From Sipunculus nudus (lineage: Eukaryota > Annelida > Sipuncula > Golfingiida > Sipunculidae), in the NCBI GenBank assembly GCA_026874595.1, contig CM049317.1, positions 10,826,382 to 10,890,381 of the forward strand: 64,000 nt of DNA, written 5' to 3'. The number at the start of each line of letters is the position of its first letter. Position 1 is the first letter of the stretch. Shown piece after piece: positions 26,462 to 38,385 of the stretch. The notes under the pieces were generated by a model that saw only the letters and a list, made by a program, of their open reading frames with translations, did not search any database and was not told the origin of the DNA. The position numbers were made by a program, and so were the translations under genes.

Positions 26462-26852
26462 ATGCATAGAACATCATTTAATTACAACCATGCATTGTGG
26501 CATAATTTTTGTATGTATAGCTTAACTGTGGTTACTGCTGAAACAGACCAATATTACTATGTTTAAACATTTTAATGTTGTGGAAGATTGCAGTTTTCCT
26601 ACTGTGGACCTAATTATCTAACAAGGGCAACAGGCCTAATGCGAACCTGTGAATTGGGATATGCATTAGGTATGAAAACAAGCTTGACCATTATTTTAAA
26701 AGTACTTTTTAACTTTTAAAGTGCATGTGTGACATGCACATGTACACTGCAAGTACAATTCATTTGCAAGTAAAATGCACTAGACATTTTATACCTGGGT
26801 ACAAGCAACAACTTCACAAAATGTAAAATGCTGGCATGGATGTTCACAACAC

Positions 26853-27350
26853 AAAATGATTGTAGGTGGCATCACCAGTCTAGTGTATGAGAAAGCCCGC
26901 AAAGATGTATGGACATGAAAAATTTCAACCAGATATTTCAAACAACTCGAGCTATGTGCACAAATGCATGAACCCCAAGAACAATTGTAGTTGGTGCCAC
27001 AATTCTTGAATACAACAAAAATATCTGAGATGTAATGACATGCACAATTTTAGGCTGATATGTCAAATCACTCCTGAGAAATAAGCAGGGACAAACAATG
27101 AGCAAAAATTATTGTATGTGATGCAACCAGTCCCCTATACAACAAAACTATGCAAGATATATTGATATGCACAATTTCAGGCTGATATATATCAAATCCC
27201 TCCTGAGTAATAAGCAAGAATACACAATTGCAAAAATCACTGTACGTGGTGACACCAGTCTTGTGTATGAGAAAGCCATCAAAGATGTATGGACAAGTCA
27301 AAATGTTAGGCCAATACATAAAACTTCTCTTGAGTCAAGTGCACAGGGCT
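26853..27350. repeat. About four degenerate ~125-bp tandem units, HINE-core-like
   Basis: Units start near 26861, 26985, 27113 and 27237. Each carries a form of GTAGGTGGCATCACCAGTC, then AAGATGTATGGACATG and AATTTCAGGCTGATAT, then CTCCTGAGAAATAAGC. The wording resembles the family A core (GTAGGTGGCGCCACCTGT, GGATGTATACGCATGC, GAGATATGAGC). No termini were recognised. Confidence 0.65.
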
Positions 27351-27684
27351 TACCAAGCTCAGCTGAGGCAGGCAGTTGCCCTAAGTGAACCAGAACAAAT
27401 TGTATGTTGCAGTTACTTCACTGAGTCAACTCTTGACCTGTACTTGGCTGTACCGACTGAACTCTGATACAGTTGGCAGTCAGCCAAAGCTATAAAATTA
27501 TAAATACAGACTGAAACTTGACTTGTTGCATAATCCGAAATAGTTGGCAGTCTGCCAAGCTGTTTATAGATATAGATACTAGCATAATTCTTGTGAAAAA
27601 TTAAACCATTCAGCTTGACAGTTTCATCATAGAACATTTTTAAGCTGAAAGAGGCTTAAATATTAAGGTTTTGGCCTGTAAAAT

Positions 27685-28560
27685 ATGGTCCATGTAGGTG
27701 GTGCCACATAAACCTAAATTTCAAATATAAGTCATGTTACCACTAGCTCCTGTCATTTCTGAGATTATGTTAGTATATATGCTTACCTGGCCATATGACT
27801 AAGTTAAATTCCTGTAACTCCGGCAAAATTCATCAAACCCAAACCATTTGAACAAATTTGAGAGAGCTTGTCTCTAATACCATTTCTGTGAAATATTGAA
27901 CAATTTGACTGCCTCAATGATTTTGGAGAAGATTTTCAAAGGTTTTCAAGCTTTTCCAATGTAAAATGTAAGCTGATGCAGGTGGCACCACAAATTGCTC
28001 AATCCCACGACTTTTGATATGTGAAAGATTTTTTCATAAAATTTTGGGATGCTAGCTCCTGCTATTCTGAGATATTATGTGTTAATGTACTGATGAACAA
28101 TGACCCCTGTACAAAAAAGTAGGTGCAGGTGGCGCCACAAATACCTCAATTTCAAATATGACTCATGTGACCAACATTGGCATAAAATTTGGCTCAAGCT
28201 GTTTCTGAAATTGTAATTATAGTATCCTTTATTGCCAAATGACTAAGTTCAGCTTCCTTTTTGGTCAAAATTCAAGGAACTGGAATCATTCTAACAAATT
28301 TGAGAGATTTTTCACAAATTATTTCTGTGGAATATTGAACAATTTGGCTGTACAATTTTAGATATGATGATTTTTTAGCTTTTTCCCTATAAAATCTAAT
28401 TAAATCCAGATATCAAAAAAAGCATAATTTGATTAAGATTTTTAGATGATTGATTTTTTTTGCTTAAAATTTAGTGATGCTAACTCCTGTCATTTTGAGA
28501 TAGTAATTAGTATGGGTAAATGTACAGATGAAGGCCAATGCCACACCATTGCATAAGCTC
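27685..28560. repeat. Degenerate ~435-bp tandem repeat, HINE-core-like
   Basis: ACAAATTTGAGAGA ... TTTCTGTGAAATATTGAACA recurs near 27852 and 28297. GCAGGTGGCRCCACAAAT recurs at about 27978 and 28127, and GTAGGTGGTGCCACATAA at 27697. Phrases such as GCTCCTGTCATTTCTGAGAT recur. Ends are unclear. Confidence 0.6.
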
Positions 28561-30590
28561 ACAGTCACAGGATTGCAAACAAAAATTGCTTCTGATGAAA
28601 AAATTTCTTCAAGGATTAAGAAAAATTATTCCATACACTAATAACTTACCATTATAGTTAGTTTATACAGTCATACATTAAGTATGGACATTTCTGAGTC
28701 AATGTATGTCCAAACGTAAACCCTTAAGTCAGTTGGGAGCTTAACAAGAACAGCTGACTGAAGTGAGCAAAATCCTTCTTCAAATATACACAGACCACTG
28801 AGCAAATCTGGCTTTCTTGGGTCATTCACAGTTCACAAACAAGCAGGGTTATCATTACAGGAACCGTGGAGACCATACATGAGGAGCTATAGTAATATTA
28901 GGGATCAAGCTTTTATATTACATAGCAAAAACTAACCGACTACAAATAACTGAGGTCCCTGGAATGTGTGATGAGAAGACGGAGTGGGGTCAAATAGTAA
29001 ACACGAACAAAGCTACTCTGTTAGGGATCAATAGAGATGTACTAATAGAACACATACCTCCACCACAGGACACAGTCATAATGCAGTCACTCCTTTACAC
29101 AGTGGTTGGCTTCATATTCACAAGCAGGGTTGGGTTTTAGGCTGCCCAAAACCTGTTCTTGGCAGGGCAGAGCCTAAAACCTGCCTTTAACTGCCTAAAA
29201 TAGGTTATAACCTGCCTTAAACCTTACATACCCTCACCTATGACTTGCAGTTAACTATGTTTTATTGTTACACAGCTGAATGCATTAAAGAAATATGCTC
29301 AACAAATTTATTCAAGTGTTTCAAATCACAAGTGTTTCAAATATGCAATATTCACGAAAGGAAAATTTTCACGAAAATAAAACCTTTGGGAATAAGACGC
29401 CCATACTAAACAGGGGAACATTCATTAAATTCAATAATTCTTATAGACATCTCATATGCATTATCTACACCAGTCACGTCAATTTTATATTATCCATGTG
29501 TGAAAGGCTGACATTAATAATATGATATATTTTTACATTTACTGTCTACAAGAAGGCCTGCGCTGGGCATGATTTAGTGGAGCAAAATATGACCAAACTT
29601 AACGAAGGGTGCATGCCACCTGGTGGCTGTAAAGCACAACTTCACAAATCAAATTTTTCAAAGCATCCAACCAGTGTTTCTTTTTTTCATGTTACTTCCC
29701 CAGTCACCTTGTTAGGAAGTCGTTACACATACTCTAGATCAGACTTCTGGTCATGCAGTCTTGATATGGGATACAGGCACTGATTGGCTGACACGGCTGT
29801 ACACGTTCAAAACCACACAGAACCATAACATATTGAAACAGGTGAACTGGAGATAATAAGCCCATATTCCAAAAATTGCTGAGAAAAATTGGGAAACTGT
29901 ATTGAATGGTTTTGCCAGGAAACTTTTAAATCCAATCAAAATGAACTGATAGCAAGGATGATAGTTATTATTATAGCTAATATTCGTGTATATTTTTAAA
30001 ACATTTTGACTCTTGAGGAAATAGGTTCAGTTATTTTTTAGGTATACTGCTTAATTTCATAAAAACAATCAAAACAGCGAACCAATTTCACATATAGGTG
30101 AAAACAACCCTTCTCGGCAGAGGTGATATAATATCTAATGTGAGGTTGTCCTCTCAAAATGGCTATCAGACACTGAAATGCATACATGTAATCACTTGTG
30201 CCATCAACAGTGAACAAGCATATGAAGTTATTTATCAGTGATGCCAATGGCCACCATAAGTCATTAAAAATGCACTAAAATGAAACTGTACAAGTGATTA
30301 TATCACTTGAACAGCCACTACTACATAAGTAAATCATGAGCTTGGTAAAAGACTGGCATTATATCAAATGCTCTAGAAATCATAATTCAAACTCTTTCAC
30401 AACTTTTATACTCCATGTGATGCATACTGCACAGGAGCCAATCTGTAATGAGTTCAAGACCTTATCTTTTATACTTGCTGCTGGACTCAGAAACTTAGAA
30501 AAAAGTAGTTACCTTGGATATATATATGTATTCTGCTAAAAGTGAAGAACAAAGATATTCCCTGTATGTGAAGGCAAGCTGGTGACAACA
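28560..30590. other. No supported gene
   Basis: Includes a GCCTAAAAC/GGTTTTAGGC-rich repeat at 29125-29230 (CCTGCC-x-TAA units) and a worn CACGAAAATAAAACC segment at 29350. Otherwise unique AT-rich DNA. Confidence 0.45.
29613..29627 (-). promoter_or_regulatory. CTCF-like motif
   Basis: On the minus strand GCCACCAGGTGGCAT fits the CTCF core CCASYAGRKGGCA fully. The same bases form a short palindrome, so this may be coincidence. Confidence 0.3.
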
Positions 30591-30592
30591 GT

Positions 30593-30706
30593 CACCCGAA
30601 CATAATCATGGGTTTTTGTAAAATTCCACCCAGCGGTTACGGAGTTCTGCGTACACCTACGTGGCGTGGCGTATTCGCAAAACTCTGTTTTGGCAGATAC
30701 AATTAT
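30593..30706 (+). mobile_element. Family A end fragment
   Basis: ACCCGAACATAATC, the CCAGCGGTTACGGAGTTCT block and a final CTGTTTTGGCAGATACAA correspond to the end region of A2 (56484-56625, inverted). Only the GGCGGATACA-side end remains; the tandem core and hairpin side are missing. Confidence 0.65.
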
Positions 30707-32117
30707 GTGCTTGCCAAAGTTCAACGACTTTCCTATTCCAGAACTGGACTGTTCGGGGCCTACTGTGGTTGGCTTTATATTTACAGGGCTCAAATTACGC
30801 GCTCAAACAATTTTTCATAGTTTCACAGGGTTCCATTTTCGTGATAGGGCATATATTAATATTTTAGTAAACACCAAAATAGGTATGAATTCTCTATTAC
30901 ACAAAGTTATGTTTACCTCAAACAACAATGACCGTCACAACGACCTGGCGATGCCGCTTCAAAGCGGCACAGGTTTCACAGCTTGGCCTTTGCGTATCAA
31001 TATAAATAGGACCTTCCACTCTACCTTGATCATATCATATGTTTGGATTACACAATAAAAACATCGTTCCATGGGAAAAACAAATTGGTTATGGAAGGGG
31101 CTATATCACTGAAGCGGCCGCACACGGAAGGTCTGCCTGATCCCCGTGAGTTAGTCCGCCACATACAGACTCCATTTATCTGTGATAAGGAGTCCGACCG
31201 TCTGGGGGTGAGAGTTCACCCTGCCTTCATGGTAGGACCTGTAACATGAATTACCACTGCTTGTTGTGCGATAGAGAAACAATCTTGTATTTATATATAG
31301 ATATAAACTTTTTATGTATCAAATGAAATTGATATATCAATTATGTGCGCCTGTAAATGTTTTTTTATCCTTTGAACTGCCAGGGTTCAGATGTTGCATG
31401 CCAACTGGACACCACCGGAAAAGGAATCCCATGCAAATTAGGTGGGCAATCTATGCAAAAGATGAATTAAGGGGGGCTTTTCCCAGGAATGCCAGTGCCA
31501 TGCACTGGGATAGACCATATTTTCATAAGCATCCTTCCCATCATACATCGCTTGTTGTCAATGATGCTAAATTCCTATTGGTTACCGGAAAGCGCCATTG
31601 GCCAGACGAAGACCATGCAATATCTGACTTCATCCAGAGTAAGTGCCCATACTTTATTAATGCTGATCATCCAGCAAAAGTTTTGGTCCGAACAGAGCCT
31701 AAGCATCTGTAACAATTATAATATGTGGGTTTGTTTGGTGTCCTCACGCTTCACAAGGCATATACGTGTCTGAGGGTCTGTACGGATCCGTACAAACTTA
31801 GATAGTATAGACTCTCCCCGCCAGAGGCTGCAGCACTTGTATTGTTTACTATATATGTCAGCGCTGCAAGACTGTAGCAACCCGTGAGTGTGATTGTGAA
31901 GAAAGAGCAGAGTGACTCTAAGCGGCAAATGATCAGATCTACTGACAGAGCGTAACCGGGAGAGCAGTTAAACTAGGACAAACGGGTTGCGTTCAATAAT
32001 AAATAAAACTAGACATACAGAACTGCAGGTGAGAACCAAGTATTTTTGTTATACAAAACTAGATCAACATGATCGTCACCTTAGATTATATTTATTTCCT
32101 ACTAATACCCATTATTG

Positions 32118-32579
32118 GGTCCGCCTAAACACCCAAAACACTGGTGTTTTGGGTACGTGTGACGAAACACCACGAAACACCCTTTTAAATTCGAATTTGA
32201 AGCAAAACACTTGTATCAGTTAATAAACCATCATCTGTTGGATATGTTACTGTAGAATTTGTGCCACTATTCTGTAAAATTAAAGAAAGCAATAGTGTTT
32301 TGTACAATTGACAAGTACGCTGCTTGATTGCATCTTGCGCCACTAGGGGGCAGGGTCATAGCTGGCATAAACGGCTGCCGTGGGCGCGGGTGAACCAACC
32401 ACGGCACGAAACACTCGTTTTTATCTTTATGACATGAATATGAAACAATATTGCAGAGATATATTCATCAGATGATTATCTATCGATTGGTCTTACATTT
32501 TTGGTTCAGGTTTGAAGTGAAGTGGGTGTTTCGTCACAGATACCCAAAACACCGGTGTTTTGGGTGTTTAGGGGGGCCG
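32118..32579. mobile_element. TIR element with 10-bp flanking duplication (Mutator-like MITE?)
   Basis: The left terminus contains CCTAAACACCCAAAACAC then TGGTGTTTTGGGTACGTGTG and ACGAAACACC. The right terminus carries the inverse with few changes, so TIRs are about 55 bp and contain their own internal palindrome. CCCATTATTG flanks both sides (32108-32117 and 32580-32589). A 9-10 bp duplication suggests a Mutator-type element, but the superfamily is inferred. Open frames starting at 31987 and 32451 run into it and are not genes. Confidence 0.8.
32337..32353 (+). promoter_or_regulatory. CTCF-like site inside the TIR element
   Basis: GCGCCACTAGGGGGCAG matches the animal CTCF core (CCASYAGRKGGCA) at every constrained position. 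It sits midway between the TIRs. Binding is inferred; CTCF is known to be conserved across bilaterians. Confidence 0.45.
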
Positions 32580-33005
32580 CCCATTATTGCTACCGGGCAG
32601 CAATTACAGAGACTATTTTTCCATAACAGCAAGGTTTCATATCTGCGTGGTGTCAATATCGCAAATTTGCAAGCACCGCGAATAACAAGCCAACCACAGT
32701 ATTTATAATCTAAAAGTCTATGTTGCTTGCAAGGGGCACAGTCCAGTTCTGTTAAAATGTGTGCACATTGTTAACATCATCAAGTAGGCTTCATGTGGGA
32801 GCGAGAAAAAAAGGACGCAGAGTCACTGGCATCAGTGAGGAAACCTGTTTGCTGGTCACCTAGTACTGCACATTTACCGGAACTTTGATTAAACTTTAGT
32901 TGGCCTATGAAGATGGAACATTGATTTTTATTTTAACACCACGCTGTCCTTGAACCAACTTCCTCGTCACAAAGAGCAACTTGATACACACGTACACAAC
33001 GCACA

Positions 33006-33323
33006 ATGTCTGCAAAATCTGTGAAAAAGCACACCCTCTTCAGGGGTAGAGTGTTAATAAACACAGAACACTGTTTATCTGCATGGAGAGAGATCTGCGC
33101 GGAACTGTTTCCCTCAGAAAAGAAGGACCGTGTGCACAACCATGTGAGGCAAACATGGCGGCCACGTTTCCCGTACCATTCCCATTGTGACGGATGCCGT
33201 GCTGGAAAACTAGCGTGCCACGGCCTGACACATGGCATTGTCACACTGGCCGCGCCTAGTGCGCCATATTTAGCAATTTCAATAAAATGCTTGACCAAGT
33301 ATTTTATATTTACAAGAAATTAG
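33006..33323 (+). CDS. Unassigned open frame in a GC-richer island
   Basis: This is a 105-residue frame. Residues 20-46 (from INTEHCLSAW through AELFPSEKKDRV and HNHVRQTW) have a helix-like pattern of W, L, K and R loosely like a MADF/SANT-type helix. I do not recognise the family. The minus strand is also open across most of it (121 residues). It may be a first exon, a transposon fragment or chance; the C-terminal third (APSAPYLAISIKCL) reads like non-coding translation. Little supports either strand. Confidence 0.18.
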   Translation: MSAKSVKKHTLFRGRVLINTEHCLSAWREICAELFPSEKKDRVHNHVRQTWRPRFPYHSHCDGCRAGKLACHGLTHGIVTLAAPSAPYLAISIKCLTKYFIFTRN

Positions 33324-33600
33324 CTTACCCTGCCGTCGCGCCTTGTGAAGGGAACGGGAATCTACCATTCCCAAGGGGATTTCATGTAATCACGTGACTG
33401 TTATGTGAAGCCCTGAACGCCAAACTTATCGCTCCGTGAACTCCCAATCACTCAGGTTCTCAAAGGTCATACGCATGCGCACAAAGCATGAAGTGACACG
33501 TGAAACCTTTCACGTTTTGCCAGCTGTGTTTCGCCGAACAAATCATAATACGCTCATTAAAAACAAGCGCGCCCAACCGGTAACCTTGACATTTCGCACT
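33120..33600. promoter_or_regulatory. Candidate promoter island (YY1-like, NRF1-like, E-box motifs)
   Basis: Within 500 bp lie AAACATGGCGGCCACG (YY1-like, 33152), ATCACGTGACT (CACGTG E-box, 33390), TACGCATGCGCACA (NRF1-like, 33470) and GACACGTGAAA (33496). CpG is more frequent than in surrounding DNA (TCGCGCC, GCGCGCCC). This motif set is typical of animal housekeeping promoters. The transcript and its direction are unknown. Confidence 0.35.
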
Positions 33601-33609
33601 AGATTAGAA

Positions 33610-34527
33610 CTTTAAGCTCCCTACCAAACAGCTAACACACCGTGTAAAATTGTTTGTCTTAATGTGCGCTAATACCGGCAGATATGTTTAATTGTTTAAG
33701 TATAAATGTGATGAAAAAAGAATGAATTAGGAACCACGCCCACTTTTACAATTTCAAAACATACAATAAAAACATATTCAGTCAGAGCTCTAAATAAGAT
33801 TAAATGAATAATATTAATAATAATAATTTCTATACAGCGCTAAAAATCTCCAAACACGAAAATTAAAACGCTGACTTAATCAGTTCACAATGAACACCGT
33901 TATATATAAGTAGAAAGGAATCGTATAAATGAATTTCGGATCCTTTGTTGTAAGATTCAAAAACTTTCCGAATTCTTTTAATTCACACTATAACACAGTT
34001 CTGTAAATTTGCCTATGCCCATAATTTTTGTTTCAGTGATAATGCCCTTTTTATAACTTCATTTGTTTTCGAGTGTGTAAATTTTATTATTTTGAGATTA
34101 TCGATAATTTTTTGACAAGATCGAGAGACTGCATGGTAGTGATAATTAGAGCCAATTAAAATATAAGATTTAGTACTTCCCTGGATTAATCCTGCAAAGA
34201 TTAAAAGGCTATAAGTTACTTGAATTTTATGTGAAAACTTCTCGGCAGACTCTCAAAACCGGCCTCTTGTTTTGGTTAAATTCTGTTTTTATTCACACTC
34301 CCAAAAATGATGTTTCTACATAAAGATATTGTGTTTCATTTTATACTCTTAAATAAAACAAATAATTAAGAATGGATATATATGTGGGCATACATAGAGC
34401 CAGTGCATAATTTGTCAACTTAGCGATATATATAAATATATATATGGGTGTGTATATATTTATATATACCTTTTATTTCTAAAAAAAGTATTCATCTTCT
34501 CTCTCTCTCTCTCTCTCTCGATATATG

Positions 34528-34594
<67 letters not shown>

Positions 34595-36110
34595 GTAAAT
34601 ATATATAAAAGGTTGATTTCTCAAGCAGCGCGCGCGTCAGTATTGACCATCCACATCTTAAAGGGACCTAATCAGGAGCATTATTATGCCTATTCTTCAA
34701 CACTATAAGTTCAGTTATGCTTTATACATAGTTTCCCACTAAAACCATCCCACTACGCAGTATTAGTACCTCACATACGCTTGTTTAACACCTTGTTATT
34801 GCTCTGTGTGTTTGTAAACACAGTCCACATGTGTCTGTTTGCCATAACATGGCCGCGTTGCCAGAGGTCCGATCGTGAGCCGCAATACGCGGTTTTTCAG
34901 CCAGTGGGCAAATGTACAATGTATTTCATTTATTTGCAATATCAGTCAGGGTATCTTTTGATTGACACATGGGTTGGCCCAGGCCAAGCACGGAGTCCCA
35001 TGTGCTGTGTTTATGTTGACACCTGTGATCGTGCCCGGTCCACTAGATGATTAAGCACTCGTTTACAGGAGTAAGCAAACGGTTTCAGGGCAATATTCCG
35101 GCAAGTTCAAATTTATTTTAAAGGGATTAGCTATTTTTCGTGTTAATTTAACATGCTTTATAGGTGATTTGGCCCTTTTAACGTTTCATTTTGATTCTCA
35201 GCAGAAATTTTGAGCTTCATTCGCTCGGATATTTATCCGATAATGAAATTTCGACAATACTAATTTCCTTTTTTCCTGTTGTGCTTTACCTGATTTACAT
35301 AAACATTCTGTTATCATCATTGTTTCCCCTGATCATATGATCTGTGTACATCGTGAGCCTTAACATCCGTAAGCCACACGACTATTCCATCTTATCACTA
35401 CCAACAGCTAGATGACAGGATCTCTCAGTCTTTTCTAAATAGAATCCTTTCCGACTCGGCCTACAGATGGCGCTTATTTTCAGTCGGCCAAGGGATCTGA
35501 ATAACTTTGCCTGTGATGCCAGTTTGACATATTAACCAATAATACATGTTGAAATCTGTCTTTTTGATTAAAGACTGTCTATAAGACAAGATCTTATGAT
35601 TTTAGTGACACTGCAATAGTTTTTCTAGATGAAGACTTAGTATTCCGGAAAGGCAAAATCAGGGTCAGCTTGGACATAAAAAATATCCACAAGCCCCCTT
35701 CGCTGCATGCAACGTGAGCCTTTCCACAATCATAACAGTGTCAGGTTACACTTCAATTGTACGAAAAGATGGTGCATTATCTGAAGTGATGCGTAGGTTG
35801 ACGGAAAAATGATCCGTTATCAATTTTTTCAGGAGGGCATAGGCGTGGGAAGATAATATTTTTAGAATCACACATACACACACATATACCTTTTTATTGT
35901 CTGTGTTGCACACTTCAAATATTCTACAATTAAGAATAAGGCTTTAAAAATAAGGTACATGTATTATGTTTCAAGTGAAAGTTAATTCTAAACCAGATTT
36001 AGATATACTCGTATAATATTTTACAGTAAAATAAGAAATGGAACTAAAGTCAATCATTCTCAATATTAATATATTTAATTTCCAATATATAAATATTATT
36101 CTCTGAATAC
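33610..36110. other. No supported gene
   Basis: AT-rich DNA with one compound microsatellite. ACAGATGGCGCT at 35465 recurs inverted near 59996. Frames across the microsatellite (Y/I repeats) are artefacts. Confidence 0.5.
34499..34611. repeat. (CT)n then (TA)n compound microsatellite
   Basis: About 20 bp of CT and then about 85 bp of mostly TA with GT interruptions. Confidence 0.97.
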
Positions 36111-36113
36111 CAA

Positions 36114-36193
36114 TGGGGGGGGGGGGGGGGGGGACGACGGATTACATTGATAATCCCGTCTTGCTAAAAATTAAAATTCTCCCCCCCCCCCCG
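36114..36193. repeat. Poly-G and poly-C runs 45 bp apart
   Basis: A G-run of about 19 at 36115 and a C-run of about 12 at 36181 could pair as a hairpin or form a quadruplex on either strand. Similar homopolymers lie at 36719, 38207, 49215, 49335 and 60237. Confidence 0.9.
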
Positions 36194-37198
36194 CACTTCC
36201 ACTCCCCCGGAATTGACACCCTTAATTGATCGGCATTGAGAGCTAGAACATGAATATTTTGCCTATTACCACCTATGCACCACCTTAATCTGAATTATAT
36301 ATTGTTACATAATGTTAAGAATATATTGAATCAAACATATATTCAATTTGAAGTCGTTCACTTTGCAGATTCGGTCCATATTTTAAGGGATAGCAGTTAT
36401 TATTACCAATTTATACATGCATGTTGTTTTCCTCTGAGTGTCCAGTTTCCCGAGATCTGAGCATTTTTCAGGCCAAAAAAAATGTTGACAGTGTTTGCAA
36501 GAAATTTCAATTTGACTGGTAACTATTATTCAGTTACCCTTAAGCCGCGTAAATATAAGCATGCAATTATGTTCTGTGATTAGAGCATACAGAAAAAAAG
36601 AAAAAAAAAACCCCAAAGAAACACCAATTTACAGCATGTATTCAAAAATAAATTCCACATCCCCCCTCCAACACCCTCCTCCCTCGTTACGCTTCGCTCT
36701 AACAAAACATTTACTGCCCCCCCCCCCCCTAGACCTACGGCCACGATTGGGTCTTGGCATCTTTTCCGCCATTGGTCGTTTCTGTTCAAAACTAACCTCT
36801 GCCTGATAGGCACGGCGGGACCGGTGGAACTGCTTGTTTCAAATGTCAAACTTTAAAATCAAAATTTGTTACATTTCAAAGAAACACCGTCTGTTTGCAT
36901 TTCACATGTGTATGCTTACACAAATATCACTTATTCCGTGAAGTCCTTACAACAAAAACATTCATGTTTATGTAATTTGCGTCCAACATGTTTGGACGGA
37001 CTTCATTTGACCCTTTTCGCTACATTTATACCTACGCCATCTGTGTATTTAGAAGTCACGATGCATCATCTGGGTCAAAGTGTGAGGCACACAGATATAG
37101 CAGTCGTACACTCTTTTGTTAGTCCGGTTTTGTGTAGAGTCTTGAGTGACGGCCCGATATACGATGTGTGATCTGATCAGGGCTTAATAAATAAATAA

Positions 37199-37442
37199 TG
37201 TTACATGTGTCTGTTTCGTTGCGCGCAGGAGTGTTACATGTGTCTGCTGACATTCTGATTCGTGTAGCGCAGGCATGGTTCTTTGCTATGGGAACCTCGC
37301 TTGTTGTGCACTGGCTCGCGTGTGGTGTCTGAAGCGTAGAGACACAGCGTTCTTTGTTCTAGATGCTTCGGGTCTGTTGATGTGCGTGTGTATGTTCTTT
37401 TGAATTTTCCATTTCTAGAATTTTCGGGTGAAAAGCATTACA
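37199..37442 (+). mobile_element. Possible LTR followed by a primer-binding-like site
   Basis: TGTTACATGTGTCTG starts (and is repeated 33 bp on) and the segment ends GAAAAGCATTACA. Next comes TTAGGGGCTCTGTT, which partly resembles a tRNA primer-binding site. The TGTTACA...ATTACA ends suit an LTR, but no second LTR and no gag/pol remnant were recognised. Confidence 0.25.
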
Positions 37443-38072
37443 TTAGGGGCTCTGTTTAGAGCCGACAGAAAGGAAATACCAGCGAGCACTAAGAGTGTTA
37501 ATTTCTCGTCAGTTTTGGGACCTTTTCCGATAATTGCAGTGGTGTCAGATATTCAACGGACTTGATACAGATTTAATACGAACTGTCTCCAGTTTGCCTT
37601 TGGATTATTACTATTTACGTGGAGTATTGGTGTTAAAGGACTCTTGTTGAGCTGTGACAGTGTTGGTATCTATAAATCAAAGCCTAGGATCCGGACACTC
37701 TGGTACTGTACATTTTATTGTTAAACTGTGTAATTGTATTGATTTGGTGTATTGTAATGTAAGGATTGTTCTAAGAATAAATTATAATTATTTGTTGACA
37801 AAGATAACACTGACTGCTTTATTCATTCCCCTAGACATATCACGCTGCCTAGTGTTGCTGAATCTGATTTTTTTTTGTCTCCGTAACAAAATCTGTGCTG
37901 ATCACGATTACGTGATCTGTTGTTATTAGGTTCCATAACAATATGCATTACGGTTACTTGCAAATGGACAATACTTCAGGTTTTGGCGCCGGAGTTGCAA
38001 CGTGTTGTCTTTCCCCACCAAGTTTAGTATGTGTGGGCCCTATTTCAGGTCATTTGATGAAATGGTATTCCT

Positions 38073-38305
38073 TAGGCGCGGATGCAGAGGGAAAGGGGGG
38101 GGGGGGGAGGGGCGGTATGGGCTTCTTCCATCCCCCTCCCCCCGCTCTCAACCAACGACCTTTTTTTCATAAATATTATGCCTGACGGTGGGTTTGGGGG
38201 CCGAGACCCCCCCCCCCCCCCTCTCAACCAACGCCATTTTCTTAGACAATTTTTATGAATGACACCCGTTGACTTCTTCCTGCAAAAAATCCTGGATCCG
38301 CGCCT
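38073..38305. mobile_element. Short hAT-like MITE with perfect 8-bp target duplication
   Basis: AGGCGCGGATGCAGAGG at the left pairs with CCTGGATCCGCGCCT at the right. GTATTCCT precedes (38065-38072) and follows (38306-38313). The interior carries poly-G/poly-C runs and two copies of CTCTCAACCAACG about 80 bp apart. Confidence 0.8.
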
Positions 38306-38385
38306 GTATTCCTATATATGGTTATTATCGACATGTGTGTGGATGACACGCCATATATTGTGCTCTGGTTGATAATTATCATAAC

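Noticed and set aside
30666-31058. 130-residue + strand frame
   Set aside because: The start lies in a family A end fragment and the rest shows no recognisable domain or splice structure.
35462-35474. ACAGATGGCGCT as an invertebrate CTCF-like site (also inverted near 59996)
   Set aside because: Too short and only a partial match to the motif; kept as a remark only.
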